Of a stretch of DNA of 64,000 bases, positions 9,020-17,323 are shown piece by piece. The DNA comes from Fen-549 sp964636655 (GTDB taxonomy: Bacteria; Actinomycetota; Thermoleophilia; Gaiellales; Gaiellaceae). The notes under the pieces were generated by a model. That model was not told the origin of the DNA and searched no databases. It saw only the letters and a program-made list of their open reading frames with translations. Location of the stretch: positions 1 to 64,000 of the forward strand of contig CAZWTK010000004.1 of assembly GCA_964636655.1 (NCBI GenBank), written 5' to 3'. The position numbers were made by a program, and so were the translations under genes. How positions within the stretch are numbered: position 1 is the stretch's first letter; every line of letters starts with the position of its first letter.

Positions 9020-12000
9020 TCAGGTCACCTTGAAGCTGGGTGTCTTCCTGTTCGCATCGGCGATCAACTTCACCCGATAGTGACCACGCTTGACCGCTTT
9101 CTTACCGAACAGCGACTTGATCGTCATCCTGCGCACGCCGGCGAAGTTCCCCTTCCTCTTGACGCTCCGCACGGTCACCCACTTCTTGCCCTTCTTGAAG
9201 CTGAGCAGGTAGTTGAACCTCTTGCTTGCCGGCGAGAACTTGACCACCAGCTTGACCTTACGCGCCCGAGAGTTCTTGAAGCTCTTCTTGGTCGGCTTGG
9301 CCGAGGCTATTCTCCCCGGCGTGTTGACGATGGCGAGCGTGGCGGCGCTGGGAGTGCCCAGGGATGCGCCCGCCGACGGAGCCGAGAGCGCGAGCTTGAC
9401 CGTCTCTTTCGGCTCCAACCGCTTGTCGTTGGTGATCGGTACGTGGACCGTTTTGAACTGCTCGCCCGAAGCGAAGGAAACGGTCGTGCTTACGGCCGTG
9501 TAGTCCGAGCCCGCTTTCGCGGTGCCGTTCGCGGTTGCAACGTGAACGGAGTCGGCCGCAGCGATCACACCCGAGCGCGAGATCGTGATCGCGGCCGAGC
9601 CGCCGCGTTCTTTGACCGAGTACTTCGCCGCGCTGAAGGCAAACGCCCTGTCGTTGTCCACGACGATCAGAACGGCCGCGTGCGCGCTGCCGATCGTCGT
9701 ACCGGCGGAGGGGCCGGAGAGGTAAAGCGAGACGGACTCGTCGCCCTCGATCGCCGCATCGTTCGTGATCGGGACGGAGACGGTCCGCGATGTCGCTCCG
9801 GCGGGGAACGAGACAGTCTGCGAGACCGCCGTGTAGTCGGAACCGGCAGCAGCCGTTCCGTTCGCGGTTGCGAAGTGGACGGAGTCGGTCGCCGCGGTCG
9901 AGCCCGTGCGCGTGATCGTGATCGTGGCCGAGCCGCCGCCTTCGCTGACCGAGTAGTTGGCCGAGTTGAAGGCGAACGACCTCTCGTTGTCGGTGATGGT
10001 CAGGGTGGCCGCGCTCGGCGAGCCTCGCTCGGCACCGGCGGAGGGATTGGAGAGCGAGAGTGTCAGCGACTCGCTTCCCTCGTTCAGGACATCGTCCGTG
10101 ATCGGGACGGAAACGGTCTTCGACGTATCGTCGGCAGCGAAGGAGACGTCTTCCGAGACGGCCGTGTAGTCAGAGCCCGCCGTGGCCGTTCCGTCTGCCG
10201 TCGAGACGTGGACGGAGACCTCACTCGAGGTGTCGCCGGTCCGATTGATCGTGATGGTCGCGGTAGGCCCAGCCTCGCTGGTCGAGTAGCTCGCCTGGGA
10301 GAAGGCGATCGTTGCCGGCGTAGCGCCAATTGCGTCCGGTGCGTTGATCAGCCCCGAGCCGACCACGTCACTCGTGCCGTCGTTTGCCACCTCGTCGGCG
10401 GTCATATTCAACCGATCCATGATCTGAGTCGGCACCAGAGTAGAGTCGTGCTGGAGCATCAGCGCGGCCACAGCCGCCGCATGCGGAGCCGCTTCGGAGG
10501 TGCCGCAGAAGCGATAAGGCGGACCTGTCCCTTCGTCGTAGAAGAACGACGTCTGGGCGCAGTCGGTCGCCGCGATGTCCGGTTTCGCGAGCTCGAGCGG
10601 TGTGGAAAGCGGCGCGGCCGGCGTGATGCCGTCGGCGGGGCCGAAGTAGTAGGTGACCGGACCGTGCGAAGAGTATGGCTCAGGGGTCGTCGAGTCGTCG
10701 TAGGGGACGGCCGCGACGCTGATCGTGTTCTGGCCGCCGTTGTGGCCGAAGATGGTGGGCCCGACGACGTCGCCGGCGTTGGAGCTGCTGTACTCGACGC
10801 TAGTGATGTCGCGGCTTCGACCGATTACGTACTTGAGCCGCGGAGTCGCCGTGCCCGACCAGCGGGCGATGATGACCTCCACGTTTTGGGAGCCTCCGGT
10901 CGTGTTTTGGTAAAAGCCCGTGTACTCGAATGGCCACTGGGTACCCGACGCGCCAGAGTTTGCGTCGAGGGAAGAGGCGAGAAGATCGCCGGTATCGGCG
11001 TCGATGAGAATGATGTCTAGATCGGTGTCGACTCCGTTCCAGGGCTCTGCCCACTGGAGATTCAGATTGAGATAACCGTTGTCGGCGAGCGTGTAGTTGG
11101 CGCTACTGTCGTCGACCCCTCCGCCGGGGTCGAAGTCGTGACAATCCCCATAGGTGTACCCGTACGGGCTAGTAAGCGCATCCAGTTCCGCCGGACAACT
11201 CGTCGGGCGGTACGCGGGGGCCTCGTACGAGCCCACGTTGTTGCCGCCGACAACAAGGTTGGAGTTGGCGGCGCTCGAGAAGTACGAGACGCCGGACGAG
11301 GTAACGTCGTCGACCGCCATGTCGATCGGCCCCTTCTGGAACATCGGCTCGGCGAAGTAGGTGACGTCGTCGGCGATCACCTTGGCGCCGGCGTCGCGCA
11401 ATGCGCGGATGTTGTCGGCCATTTCGAACAGACCGGTCCAGGCCGTTGCGAAGTCGAGCGTTGCTCCGAACGCGAGATCGTGGACGACCTCCAGCATGGC
11501 TCGACCTTCGTCGATACCGGAGTCGTCTTCGAGAACGTTCACCGGCGTCGTATACGTACACGGGTTGGTCGCGCCTGGGAGCTCGCCCGTCGAGACGCCC
11601 GCCGAAGCACCGCCGAGACCGTCGTACGAGTCGGAGAGGATGCCGACGGTGACTCCCGACCCATCGACGGCGTACGTCGCTCGAGCCGACGACGCGCCAA
11701 GCTGAGAGTCGCCTTCGGATACGACGGGACCGGATGGGCAGGCAGCCGAGTACATCGGGGCCAGTGCCTCCTGTGCGCTGGCCACTACCGAAAGGCTCGC
11801 GAGTGCCCGGAGTCGACCCGGGCTGACGGCGGCGGTCTCCACTCCGTAGCGCTTGGAGACATGGACGATCTTCGCGCCCGCGTTCTCGATCGCCGTGCTC
11901 GCGTGCGTGGCAGATCCAGAGACACGCACGTACACGAGCACCTGCTTTCCTCCCGGCGTACGCAGAAGGCTTCCCGGCCCGGATGAAGGCAGGTCTACCG

Positions 12001-12268
12001 CTTCAGCCTGAGCCTTCAGCGAGGCGGACGAGACCGGCAACTGCGAGAGGCGCAGGAGACGAGAGGACAGCTTGGCGTTCTTCGCCAGCGCCAGCTTCGA
12101 CAAGAAGGCAGAGGAGTCGGCTGCAGATAGAGCTTGCGCGCCATGGCTCCCGGGCGAGGGTGTAGCTCCCGCGCCCGCCGAGACGCTGAGCCCGACCACT
12201 CCAAGCAGGACGAAGCCCGCCAGCACAGTTACGTATTGCAGCAGCAACCGAGAACGCGGCGTCTTCAT
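9020..12268 (-). CDS. Secreted S8/S53-like protease with three Calx-beta domains
   Basis: A 1082-residue exported protein. After a signal segment (YVTVLAGFVLLGVVGLSV) comes a peptidase domain with GVTVGILSDSYDG (Asp), DEGRAMLEVVHDLA and CGTSEAAPHAAAVAALML (Ser). Glu-Gly-Arg stands where classic S8 enzymes have His-Gly-Thr, so the triad may be Ser-Glu-Asp as in sedolisins. Three Calx-beta repeats follow, each containing ADGTA or ANGTA, then AGSDYTAVS, TVSVPI-type and TDN-type strands. The C-terminal module (GKKWVTVRSVKRKGNF) is homologous to that of the 5209-8145 protease. The start MKTPRSRL is fixed by GGAAGGAGAC upstream. It is convergent with msrB and divergent from msrA. Confidence 0.87.
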   Translation of the reverse strand: MKTPRSRLLLQYVTVLAGFVLLGVVGLSVSAGAGATPSPGSHGAQALSAADSSAFLSKLALAKNAKLSSRLLRLSQLPVSSASLKAQAEAVDLPSSGPGSLLRTPGGKQVLVYVRVSGSATHASTAIENAGAKIVHVSKRYGVETAAVSPGRLRALASLSVVASAQEALAPMYSAACPSGPVVSEGDSQLGASSARATYAVDGSGVTVGILSDSYDGLGGASAGVSTGELPGATNPCTYTTPVNVLEDDSGIDEGRAMLEVVHDLAFGATLDFATAWTGLFEMADNIRALRDAGAKVIADDVTYFAEPMFQKGPIDMAVDDVTSSGVSYFSSAANSNLVVGGNNVGSYEAPAYRPTSCPAELDALTSPYGYTYGDCHDFDPGGGVDDSSANYTLADNGYLNLNLQWAEPWNGVDTDLDIILIDADTGDLLASSLDANSGASGTQWPFEYTGFYQNTTGGSQNVEVIIARWSGTATPRLKYVIGRSRDITSVEYSSSNAGDVVGPTIFGHNGGQNTISVAAVPYDDSTTPEPYSSHGPVTYYFGPADGITPAAPLSTPLELAKPDIAATDCAQTSFFYDEGTGPPYRFCGTSEAAPHAAAVAALMLQHDSTLVPTQIMDRLNMTADEVANDGTSDVVGSGLINAPDAIGATPATIAFSQASYSTSEAGPTATITINRTGDTSSEVSVHVSTADGTATAGSDYTAVSEDVSFAADDTSKTVSVPITDDVLNEGSESLTLSLSNPSAGAERGSPSAATLTITDNERSFAFNSANYSVSEGGGSATITITRTGSTAATDSVHFATANGTAAAGSDYTAVSQTVSFPAGATSRTVSVPITNDAAIEGDESVSLYLSGPSAGTTIGSAHAAVLIVVDNDRAFAFSAAKYSVKERGGSAAITISRSGVIAAADSVHVATANGTAKAGSDYTAVSTTVSFASGEQFKTVHVPITNDKRLEPKETVKLALSAPSAGASLGTPSAATLAIVNTPGRIASAKPTKKSFKNSRARKVKLVVKFSPASKRFNYLLSFKKGKKWVTVRSVKRKGNFAGVRRMTIKSLFGKKAVKRGHYRVKLIADANRKTPSFKVT

Positions 12269-12319
12269 CCTAGTCTCCTTCCGAGAAGCCTGAGGGATAG
12301 GCAATCTGGCGTGACTCTG

Positions 12320-12348
12320 ACAATTGACGTGGCCGACGCTGTTGTCAA
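12320..12348 (-). promoter_or_regulatory. Candidate promoter of the 9020-12268 protease
   Basis: Read on the minus strand: a consensus -35 TTGACA (12343-12348), a 17-base spacer and a weak -10 AATTGT (12320-12325). The start codon lies about 50 bases downstream, leaving room for the observed ribosome binding site. Confidence 0.4.
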
Positions 12349-12459
12349 GAGCCTACCCCGAAGTGGCGCGGAAAGCCGGGGAACAGACCTCGGCTTGGTG
12401 CCGTTTTCTCTATCGATGGGTAGACCGAAAGACGCGATGAGGTAACGGGGAGGGAGCAG

Positions 12460-12960
12460 GTGAATCAGAGAACTGAGCAGGCGACCTTCGCCGCCGGCTG
12501 CTTCTGGGGCGTCGAGGCCTATTTCAGGCGCGTGAAGGGCGTCGTCAGGGCAACCTCCGGCTACAGCGGGGGCACAAGCTCAAACCCGAGCTACGAGCAG
12601 GTCTGCGGCGGGCGGACGGGCCACGCAGAGTCGGTTCTGGTCGAGTATGACCCCGCGGTGGTCTCCTTCGACCGGTTGCTTTACCACTTCTGGAAGATTC
12701 ACAATCCGACCCAGGTCGGCCGACAGGGAAACGACATCGGCAGCCAGTACCGCTCGGCGATCTTCACGCACTCCGACGAGCAGCGCGAGGCCGCCGAGAG
12801 ATCGAAGGCCGAGCTGGAGCGCACGGGTCGCTACCGCAAGCCGATCGCCACCCAGATCGAGCCGGCGAAGGAGTTCTGGCCGGCCGAGGATTACCACCAG
12901 GACTACCTGACGAAGCACCCCGGCGGTTACTGCCACGTAGATCTCTCGAACGTCGGCTAG
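12460..12960 (+). CDS. msrA: Peptide-methionine (S)-S-oxide reductase
   Basis: A 166-residue MsrA that reduces the S epimer of methionine sulfoxide, the partner activity of MsrB. The catalytic GCFWG motif is at residues 13-17, and the conserved FWKIHNPTQ, GNDIGSQYRS and EDYHQDY blocks are present. The GTG start is supported by GGGGAGGGAG immediately upstream. The gene is divergent from the large protease. Together with msrB it repairs oxidised methionines; the interleaving with exported proteases is noted separately. Length and motifs are normal for the family. Confidence 0.95.
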   Translation: MNQRTEQATFAAGCFWGVEAYFRRVKGVVRATSGYSGGTSSNPSYEQVCGGRTGHAESVLVEYDPAVVSFDRLLYHFWKIHNPTQVGRQGNDIGSQYRSAIFTHSDEQREAAERSKAELERTGRYRKPIATQIEPAKEFWPAEDYHQDYLTKHPGGYCHVDLSNVG

Positions 12961-13015
12961 CGTCGCTACGACTCGCCCGTACGGTGGCCGCTCGGCCTGC
13001 GGCCACCTGGGTCGT

Positions 13016-13417
13016 TTACGCCCCGGCGTTGCCCTGGAGCTCGTAGAGAAGCGCCCCGACCCGGCGCGCGATCTCGTCGCGGATGCGCCGAGTCGTCTCC
13101 GGATCGGTCTCGTTCGGGTCCTGCACGTTCCAGTCCAGATAGCGCCTGCCCGGAATGACCGGGCACGTCTCGCCGCAACCCACTCGCACCACGAGGTCGG
13201 CCCACTCGAGGTCGGCGCGCTTGAGCTGGCGGGGCTCGTGCCCGGAAAGGTCGATGCCCAGCTCGTCCATCACGGCGATCACGTTCGGACCGGTGCGTAT
13301 CGCGGGCCTCGTGCCGGCCGAGCGCAGTCCGTACCTGTCTCCACCGCCGCGCCGGAAGAAGGCCTCGGCCATCGGCGAGCGACCGGCATTACCGACACAT
13401 ACGAAGAGAACGTTCAC
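13016..13417 (-). CDS. ArsC-type low-molecular-weight phosphatase/arsenate reductase
   Basis: A 133-residue member of the LMW protein-tyrosine-phosphatase/ArsC family. The P-loop is CVGNAGRSPMAEA (C-x5-R). The later DWNVQDPNETDPE matches the general-acid Asp region, which reads DWDVPDP-like in arsenate reductases. It either reduces arsenate with thioredoxin-type thiols or dephosphorylates phosphotyrosine; cysteines at GCGETC could serve as redox partners, favouring ArsC. The start is GTG at 13417 with AAAGGAG upstream, because the family begins with this strand (VNVLFVC); an upstream ATG adds 29 non-homologous residues. No ars operon genes flank it. Confidence 0.8.
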   Translation of the reverse strand: MNVLFVCVGNAGRSPMAEAFFRRGGGDRYGLRSAGTRPAIRTGPNVIAVMDELGIDLSGHEPRQLKRADLEWADLVVRVGCGETCPVIPGRRYLDWNVQDPNETDPETTRRIRDEIARRVGALLYELQGNAGA

Positions 13418-13614
13418 GGCCGACTCTTCTCCTTTCTCGTCGCCTTGGAGAGCGGGGCCGGCCGGGCCGCCGTAAAGACGGGCATCGGGCCGGTCACGGC
13501 GCACATCATACGATCGCCGATCGACCTCGTTCGGCCTTCTCGCGCTTGACGCAAAAAACCTTCCGTATACGATTACGAACGTATGTTCGCCGTTCCGGCT
13601 CGAAGTCTCGCTCG

Positions 13615-14289
13615 ATGAATCAACCCTCTCTTCCCCATCTGGTCGTCTACGCCGCCGTCAACCTCGACGGCAAGACGACCGGCTTCGATGCCGACGTCGG
13701 CCTCTTCAACGAGCTCGCGGCAATCTGGAAGGGAGACGCCTCGCTCTGCGGCTCGGACACGATGGTCGCCACCTCCGCAGAGGAAGCGAGCGCCGAGGGC
13801 TCAACGGAGCCGGCGAAGGCCGGCAGCTCGGCGCCGCTGCTCGTCATGCCCGACAGCCGCGGGCGCGTGAGAGCGCGGCGCTACCTGCTGTCCCTCCCCT
13901 ACTGGCGCGGCGCGGTCGTGCTTTGCTCGAACGCGACACCCGCGAGCTATCTGTCGGAGCTGGCCGAGTTGGGGGTCGAGACCATCGTCGCCGGCGACGA
14001 TCACGTCGACTACCGCCGCGCGCTCGTCGAGCTGCAGGAGCGCTTCGGCGTCGAGACGGTACGCGTCGACTCCGGCGGAAAGTTGAGCGGCCTGCTTCTG
14101 CGCGAGGAGCTCGTCGACGAGGTCAGCGTGCTCGTCTTTCCCGCTCTCGTCGGCAACGCGAGCTTGCTCTCGATCCACAGCCTGCCCGAGGCCGTGCCGG
14201 GCGGCGGCGTCGTGTCGCTGGCCTTGTGCGGGGTCGAGATACCGCGCGACGACGCCGTCTGGCTCCGTTACGACGTCGTCCGCCGGTAG
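13615..14289 (+). CDS. RibD C-terminal/dihydrofolate-reductase-like reductase
   Basis: A 224-residue protein of the RibD_C reductase family, which uses NAD(P)H on pyrimidine or pteridine-like substrates. LPHLVVYAAVNLDGKTTG is the opening strand, GSDTMVATS the early helix, VDSGGKLSGLLLREELVDEV the NADPH-loop and active-site region, and a typical C-terminal strand pair follows. No deaminase domain or riboflavin gene is present, so it is probably a stand-alone reductase of unknown substrate. I start at ATG 13615; the open frame extends 23 codons further without homology. An inverted repeat ATACG/CGTAT (13567-13584) lies just upstream and may be part of the promoter. Confidence 0.75.
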   Translation: MNQPSLPHLVVYAAVNLDGKTTGFDADVGLFNELAAIWKGDASLCGSDTMVATSAEEASAEGSTEPAKAGSSAPLLVMPDSRGRVRARRYLLSLPYWRGAVVLCSNATPASYLSELAELGVETIVAGDDHVDYRRALVELQERFGVETVRVDSGGKLSGLLLREELVDEVSVLVFPALVGNASLLSIHSLPEAVPGGGVVSLALCGVEIPRDDAVWLRYDVVRR

Positions 14290-14338
14290 CCCGTCCCGCT
14301 CGGCCTCGCTCCCGCAAGCCGTCGAGCCGTCTCAAACA

Positions 14339-14371
14339 GCCACGTCCCGGTGCCAGGCACCGGGACGTGGC
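14339..14371. repeat. Perfect 16-bp palindromic element
   Basis: Arms GCCACGTCCCGGTGCC and GGCACCGGGACGTGGC are separated by a single A. The element sits 50 bases after the RibD-like gene and before the convergent GT39 gene. Its core GGTGCCAGGCACC recurs at 14441. It could be a bidirectional terminator or a REP-like mobile palindrome. Confidence 0.8.
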
Positions 14372-14440
14372 CGCGACGGACGAGGTGGGGCTCAACGATG
14401 CGGCGCGAGCGAGACGAACTGCCTTCGCGAGCCATGGCTC

Positions 14441-14453
14441 GGTGCCAGGCACC
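14441..14453. repeat. Second copy of the GGTGCCAGGCACC core
   Basis: The same 13-base core as in the 14339-14371 palindrome, 87 bases away, with different flanks. It is preceded by another short palindrome, GAGCCATGGCTC. Two copies in one small intergenic interval suggest a repeat family rather than chance. Confidence 0.7.
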
Positions 14454-14480
14454 AGGCCGGCTCGAGCGGACAGGCCCGAT

Positions 14481-15962
14481 TCAGAGGTTGTTACGGGCGA
14501 TTCCCTTGTTCCAGAGCTCGCCCACAGGACGGCGAAGGTGACAGGTCGCTATGAAGTAGCTTGACTCTTCGTTGGCCATGTCCCAGGAGTTGCTGATCTG
14601 GCGCACGAAGCTCCAGGACTCGCAAGCCCAGTTGAGACCTTGGGGAGACCAGCCGGCAACGACAGCGTGACGCTGAGGCATGCGCCTCGGATGCCAGTAC
14701 TGCCAGCTCAAGTGGCCGCTCAGCGGCTGCGGAAGCCCCTTGGCCGGACCGAAGAGAGAGATCGCACCGGCCTCCCCGTAGTTCCCGGTGAGGATGACGG
14801 CGTCGGCGCGCTCGGCCGGTGTTAGGCGGTTCCAGGCGCCGGTGGTCTGAGCCACCAGCTCGGGCCAGCCGATCTCCTCGCTGAAGATGTCCACGGCCGA
14901 GCTGGGCGAGCGAGCAAACTCCGCCGTGCTCCTGACGGGAACGACCTGCGGGATCGCGTAGACCACGAGCGCGAGCTGACAGAGGGCCAGCGCTCCGACC
15001 GCGCCGAGCCGCAGGGGCCGGCTCCGCCGCAACCAGCCTTCGATCGCGATCGCACCGGCGGCGATCGGCAGCGTGTAGGCGGGGATCGGGTAGTAGGCGC
15101 GTCCGCCCTCGAAAACGAAGAGCACGGCCACGATGACCGGGATCAGCGCCAGCGGCCGAAGGATCGGCCTGCGCCAGAGCCAGATCACACCCACGACGGC
15201 AACGACCAGGCTGGCGCCGAAGAAAACGAGGTGCTCGGTCACGAAGTCGACGCGCGTGCCGTCGGCGACGGTCGCGCTGTGCTGGCTCGGGAAGAACTCC
15301 CAGCTCGGCCAGCCGTGAACGGCTTGCCAGACGAGGTTCGGAAGTAGGATCAGCGCCGCAATCGCGGCAGCCAGCCAGGGCCCGCGTGTGGCCAGCAACC
15401 TCCTCGACGGCGTCAGCAGCAGGCCGAAAAGAAGCGCGATGAGAAGCGCGCCCACGGTGTACTTGGTCTCGAGGGCAACTCCCGCCAACACGCCTGCCAG
15501 CGGCCACAGCCGCGGCTCGGGCCTTCCCAGCACGCGGAGAAGAACGTAGAGCAGAGCCGACCAGGCGAGCAGATCGAGCCAAGTGGTGTGGTAGATGGCC
15601 GAGGCGGTGAGCACGTACGGCGTCAGCGCGAAGGCCAGCGCAGCACCGAGCTGGGCGCCTCTTCGCCCGCCCAGCTCCCGCACCATGAGCGAGACGAAGA
15701 CGATCGCGGCGAGGCTCGTCAGGCGAAGAGCGACGAGCGAGTCGCCCGCGGTCGCTTGCACCAGCCAGCCAACCCAGGCGGTGACGGGCGGGAAATCGAC
15801 GTAGCCGAGCGACGGATGCTTGGCGGCGGCGAGAAAGTAGAGCTCGTCGCGATGCCAGCCGTAACGCCCGACGAGGGGAAGGGTGATGGCGGCCTTCACG
15901 GCTCCCGCCGCGAGACCGGCGAGGAGCGCTCCGCGCAGACTCGACCTCGCTCCCACAGACAT
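14481..15962 (-). CDS. GT39-family membrane glycosyltransferase
   Basis: A 493-residue polytopic membrane protein of the ArnT/PMT_2-like (GT39/GT83) type that transfers sugars from polyprenyl-phosphate donors on the outer face of the membrane. The first loop contains the expected acidic motif (YGWHRDELYFLAAAKH), followed by GYVDFPPVTAW, about ten hydrophobic segments and a C-terminal extracytoplasmic domain with a NYGEAGAISL segment. The substrate cannot be inferred. The ATG at 15962 lacks a strong ribosome binding site. It is divergent from the polysaccharide deacetylase (50-bp gap), which suggests a joint role in envelope glycan modification, though that is inference. Confidence 0.85.
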   Translation of the reverse strand: MSVGARSSLRGALLAGLAAGAVKAAITLPLVGRYGWHRDELYFLAAAKHPSLGYVDFPPVTAWVGWLVQATAGDSLVALRLTSLAAIVFVSLMVRELGGRRGAQLGAALAFALTPYVLTASAIYHTTWLDLLAWSALLYVLLRVLGRPEPRLWPLAGVLAGVALETKYTVGALLIALLFGLLLTPSRRLLATRGPWLAAAIAALILLPNLVWQAVHGWPSWEFFPSQHSATVADGTRVDFVTEHLVFFGASLVVAVVGVIWLWRRPILRPLALIPVIVAVLFVFEGGRAYYPIPAYTLPIAAGAIAIEGWLRRSRPLRLGAVGALALCQLALVVYAIPQVVPVRSTAEFARSPSSAVDIFSEEIGWPELVAQTTGAWNRLTPAERADAVILTGNYGEAGAISLFGPAKGLPQPLSGHLSWQYWHPRRMPQRHAVVAGWSPQGLNWACESWSFVRQISNSWDMANEESSYFIATCHLRRPVGELWNKGIARNNL

Positions 15963-16000
15963 CGGCGAGATCGTAGTTCATCTCTTCGGCGCCGCCCACC

Positions 16001-16006
16001 TATGCT
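16001..16006 (+). promoter_or_regulatory. Putative -10 box for leaderless deacetylase
   Basis: TATGCT ends six bases before the deacetylase ATG at 16013, the same arrangement as before trpB2. A poor -35 candidate (TTCATC, 15977-15982) lies 18 bases upstream. Confidence 0.35.
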
Positions 16007-16012
16007 GACGAG

Positions 16013-17182
16013 ATGAGCTCCGAGCGGAGTGCCGAGCAGAGCGTCCTCGCGCTGACCTTCGACGACGGGCCGTCCGAGTGGACGCCACGGGTCCTCGATC
16101 TGCTAGCCGCGCGGCGCGCCCGCGCGACGTTCTTCGTCCTCGGAGCCAGTATCGGCGGTCGCGAGCGCACGCTCGGGCGCGCGCTCCGCGAGGGCCACGA
16201 GCTAGGGCTCCACGGCTGGTCGCACCGGCGCCTAACAGAGCTCTCCGACGCCGAGATCAGAGACGAGATGCTCCAGACCCGAGCGGCCATCGAGCGTGTG
16301 ACCGGCGTCGTGACCCGCGTCTGGCGACCACCCTACTTCGAGGCCGACGAGCGAGTGCGGCGCGCGCTCGCCGGCAGTGGCCTGCTCGAGGCCGTCTGCA
16401 CGATCGCGCCCGAGGACTACCACTGGCCGGCGGAGCGCACGGCGGAATTCGTGATCGAGCGCCTGCGCCCTAGAGCCGTCGTCGACCTGCATGACGGCCG
16501 ATCCGAGCGATCCTGTAGCGCCCGGACCCGCACGGCGACCGTATCGGCCCTCGAGCAGATCCTGGTGGAGATGGAGAGGAAAAGCTTCCGTAGCGTGTCG
16601 GTGTCGGAGCTTTCGAGCGCAGATCTTGCAAAACGCGCCAATTGTTGGCACAGTGCGATATATGAAACTCAATTACCGCACCGTCCTAATAGCCGTTTGT
16701 GCCGTCGGCGCAGCCACACTGTTCGCGCTCGGTACGGGCGCCGCGGCAAGCACGAGCAAGGCACGGGCAAGCAAGGACACCTTCGTCCAGTTCCGCATGC
16801 CCTCGAACAACATCTTCTGCGCCTACGTCGTCTCGAGCTCGCCGCGCGCGAAATACATCCGCTGCGACATCATGAGCGGCATCAAACCGAAGCTGTCGAG
16901 CAAGGGCTGCCGCGAGGGCAGCCGCGGCTTCAGTGTCAATATGAACCTGACCGGCAAGGCGAAGTTTCCCTGCTCCAGCGATACCGTCTTCAACAAGAGG
17001 GCGCGCAAGCTGAAGTACGGAAAGACCTGGCGCCGCGGTGGTTTCACCTGCAAGTCGAAGAAAACCGGGCTCAGGTGCTCGAACCGGAGCAAGCACGGCT
17101 TCTTCCTCAGCCGTCAGCACAGCTACCGCTTCTGACGCTCCCGAAGCGCGGTCTCCGCACTCTGGTTGCATCTGCTTCGTAG
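16013..17182 (+). CDS. Polysaccharide deacetylase with frame running into the next gene
   Basis: A NodB-type carbohydrate esterase (CE4) that removes acetyl groups from chitin-, peptidoglycan- or exopolysaccharide-like polymers. LTFDDGPS (catalytic and metal Asp), LGLHGWSHRRL (metal His pair), RVWRPPYF and VVDLHDG are all present within the first 165 residues. Homology ends near residue 215 (SVSVSELSSADL). The frame then stays open for another 170 codons of Arg/Gln-rich sequence that overlaps the downstream secreted-protein gene in another frame. Real proteins of this kind end near residue 215, so either a stop was lost by frameshift or the tail is read through. A different frame ends at TGA 16663-16665, overlapping the next ATG. 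Confidence 0.7.
   Translation: MSSERSAEQSVLALTFDDGPSEWTPRVLDLLAARRARATFFVLGASIGGRERTLGRALREGHELGLHGWSHRRLTELSDAEIRDEMLQTRAAIERVTGVVTRVWRPPYFEADERVRRALAGSGLLEAVCTIAPEDYHWPAERTAEFVIERLRPRAVVDLHDGRSERSCSARTRTATVSALEQILVEMERKSFRSVSVSELSSADLAKRANCWHSAIYETQLPHRPNSRLCRRRSHTVRARYGRRGKHEQGTGKQGHLRPVPHALEQHLLRLRRLELAAREIHPLRHHERHQTEAVEQGLPRGQPRLQCQYEPDRQGEVSLLQRYRLQQEGAQAEVRKDLAPRWFHLQVEENRAQVLEPEQARLLPQPSAQLPLLTLPKRGLRTLVASAS
16662..17135 (+). CDS. DUF6636-like secreted protein
   Basis: A 157-residue exported protein. A signal peptide (VLIAVCAVGAATLFALGTGAAA) is followed by a small Cys-rich domain with FRMPSNNIFCAY, IRCDI, GCREG, FPCSSDTV, YGKTWRRGGFTC, GLRCSN and KHGFFLSR, the pattern I associate with DUF6636. 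The six or more cysteines probably form disulfides outside the cell. Its function is unknown. It overlaps the open tail of the deacetylase frame; codon usage and the family match show that this frame is the real one. The start MKLNYRT is chosen because it begins the signal peptide. Confidence 0.8.
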   Translation: MKLNYRTVLIAVCAVGAATLFALGTGAAASTSKARASKDTFVQFRMPSNNIFCAYVVSSSPRAKYIRCDIMSGIKPKLSSKGCREGSRGFSVNMNLTGKAKFPCSSDTVFNKRARKLKYGKTWRRGGFTCKSKKTGLRCSNRSKHGFFLSRQHSYRF

Positions 17183-17323
17183 CGGGCGATTTGGTGCAGA
17201 TTCGGCACATTTCCGGCGTTCTTCCTCGCTACCGTTTCACGACCCCGCGGGTGGGTGGACTTGGCGGGGGGCTGCGTACGGCAGCGCCTGATCGTCGGTA
17301 GAGCAGAGCCCCGTTCGCCGCAC

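Noticed and set aside
9020..12268. Calx-beta repeats as a sign of recent horizontal transfer
   Set aside because: Base composition and codon use look like the neighbours, and such proteins are common in this bacterial group.
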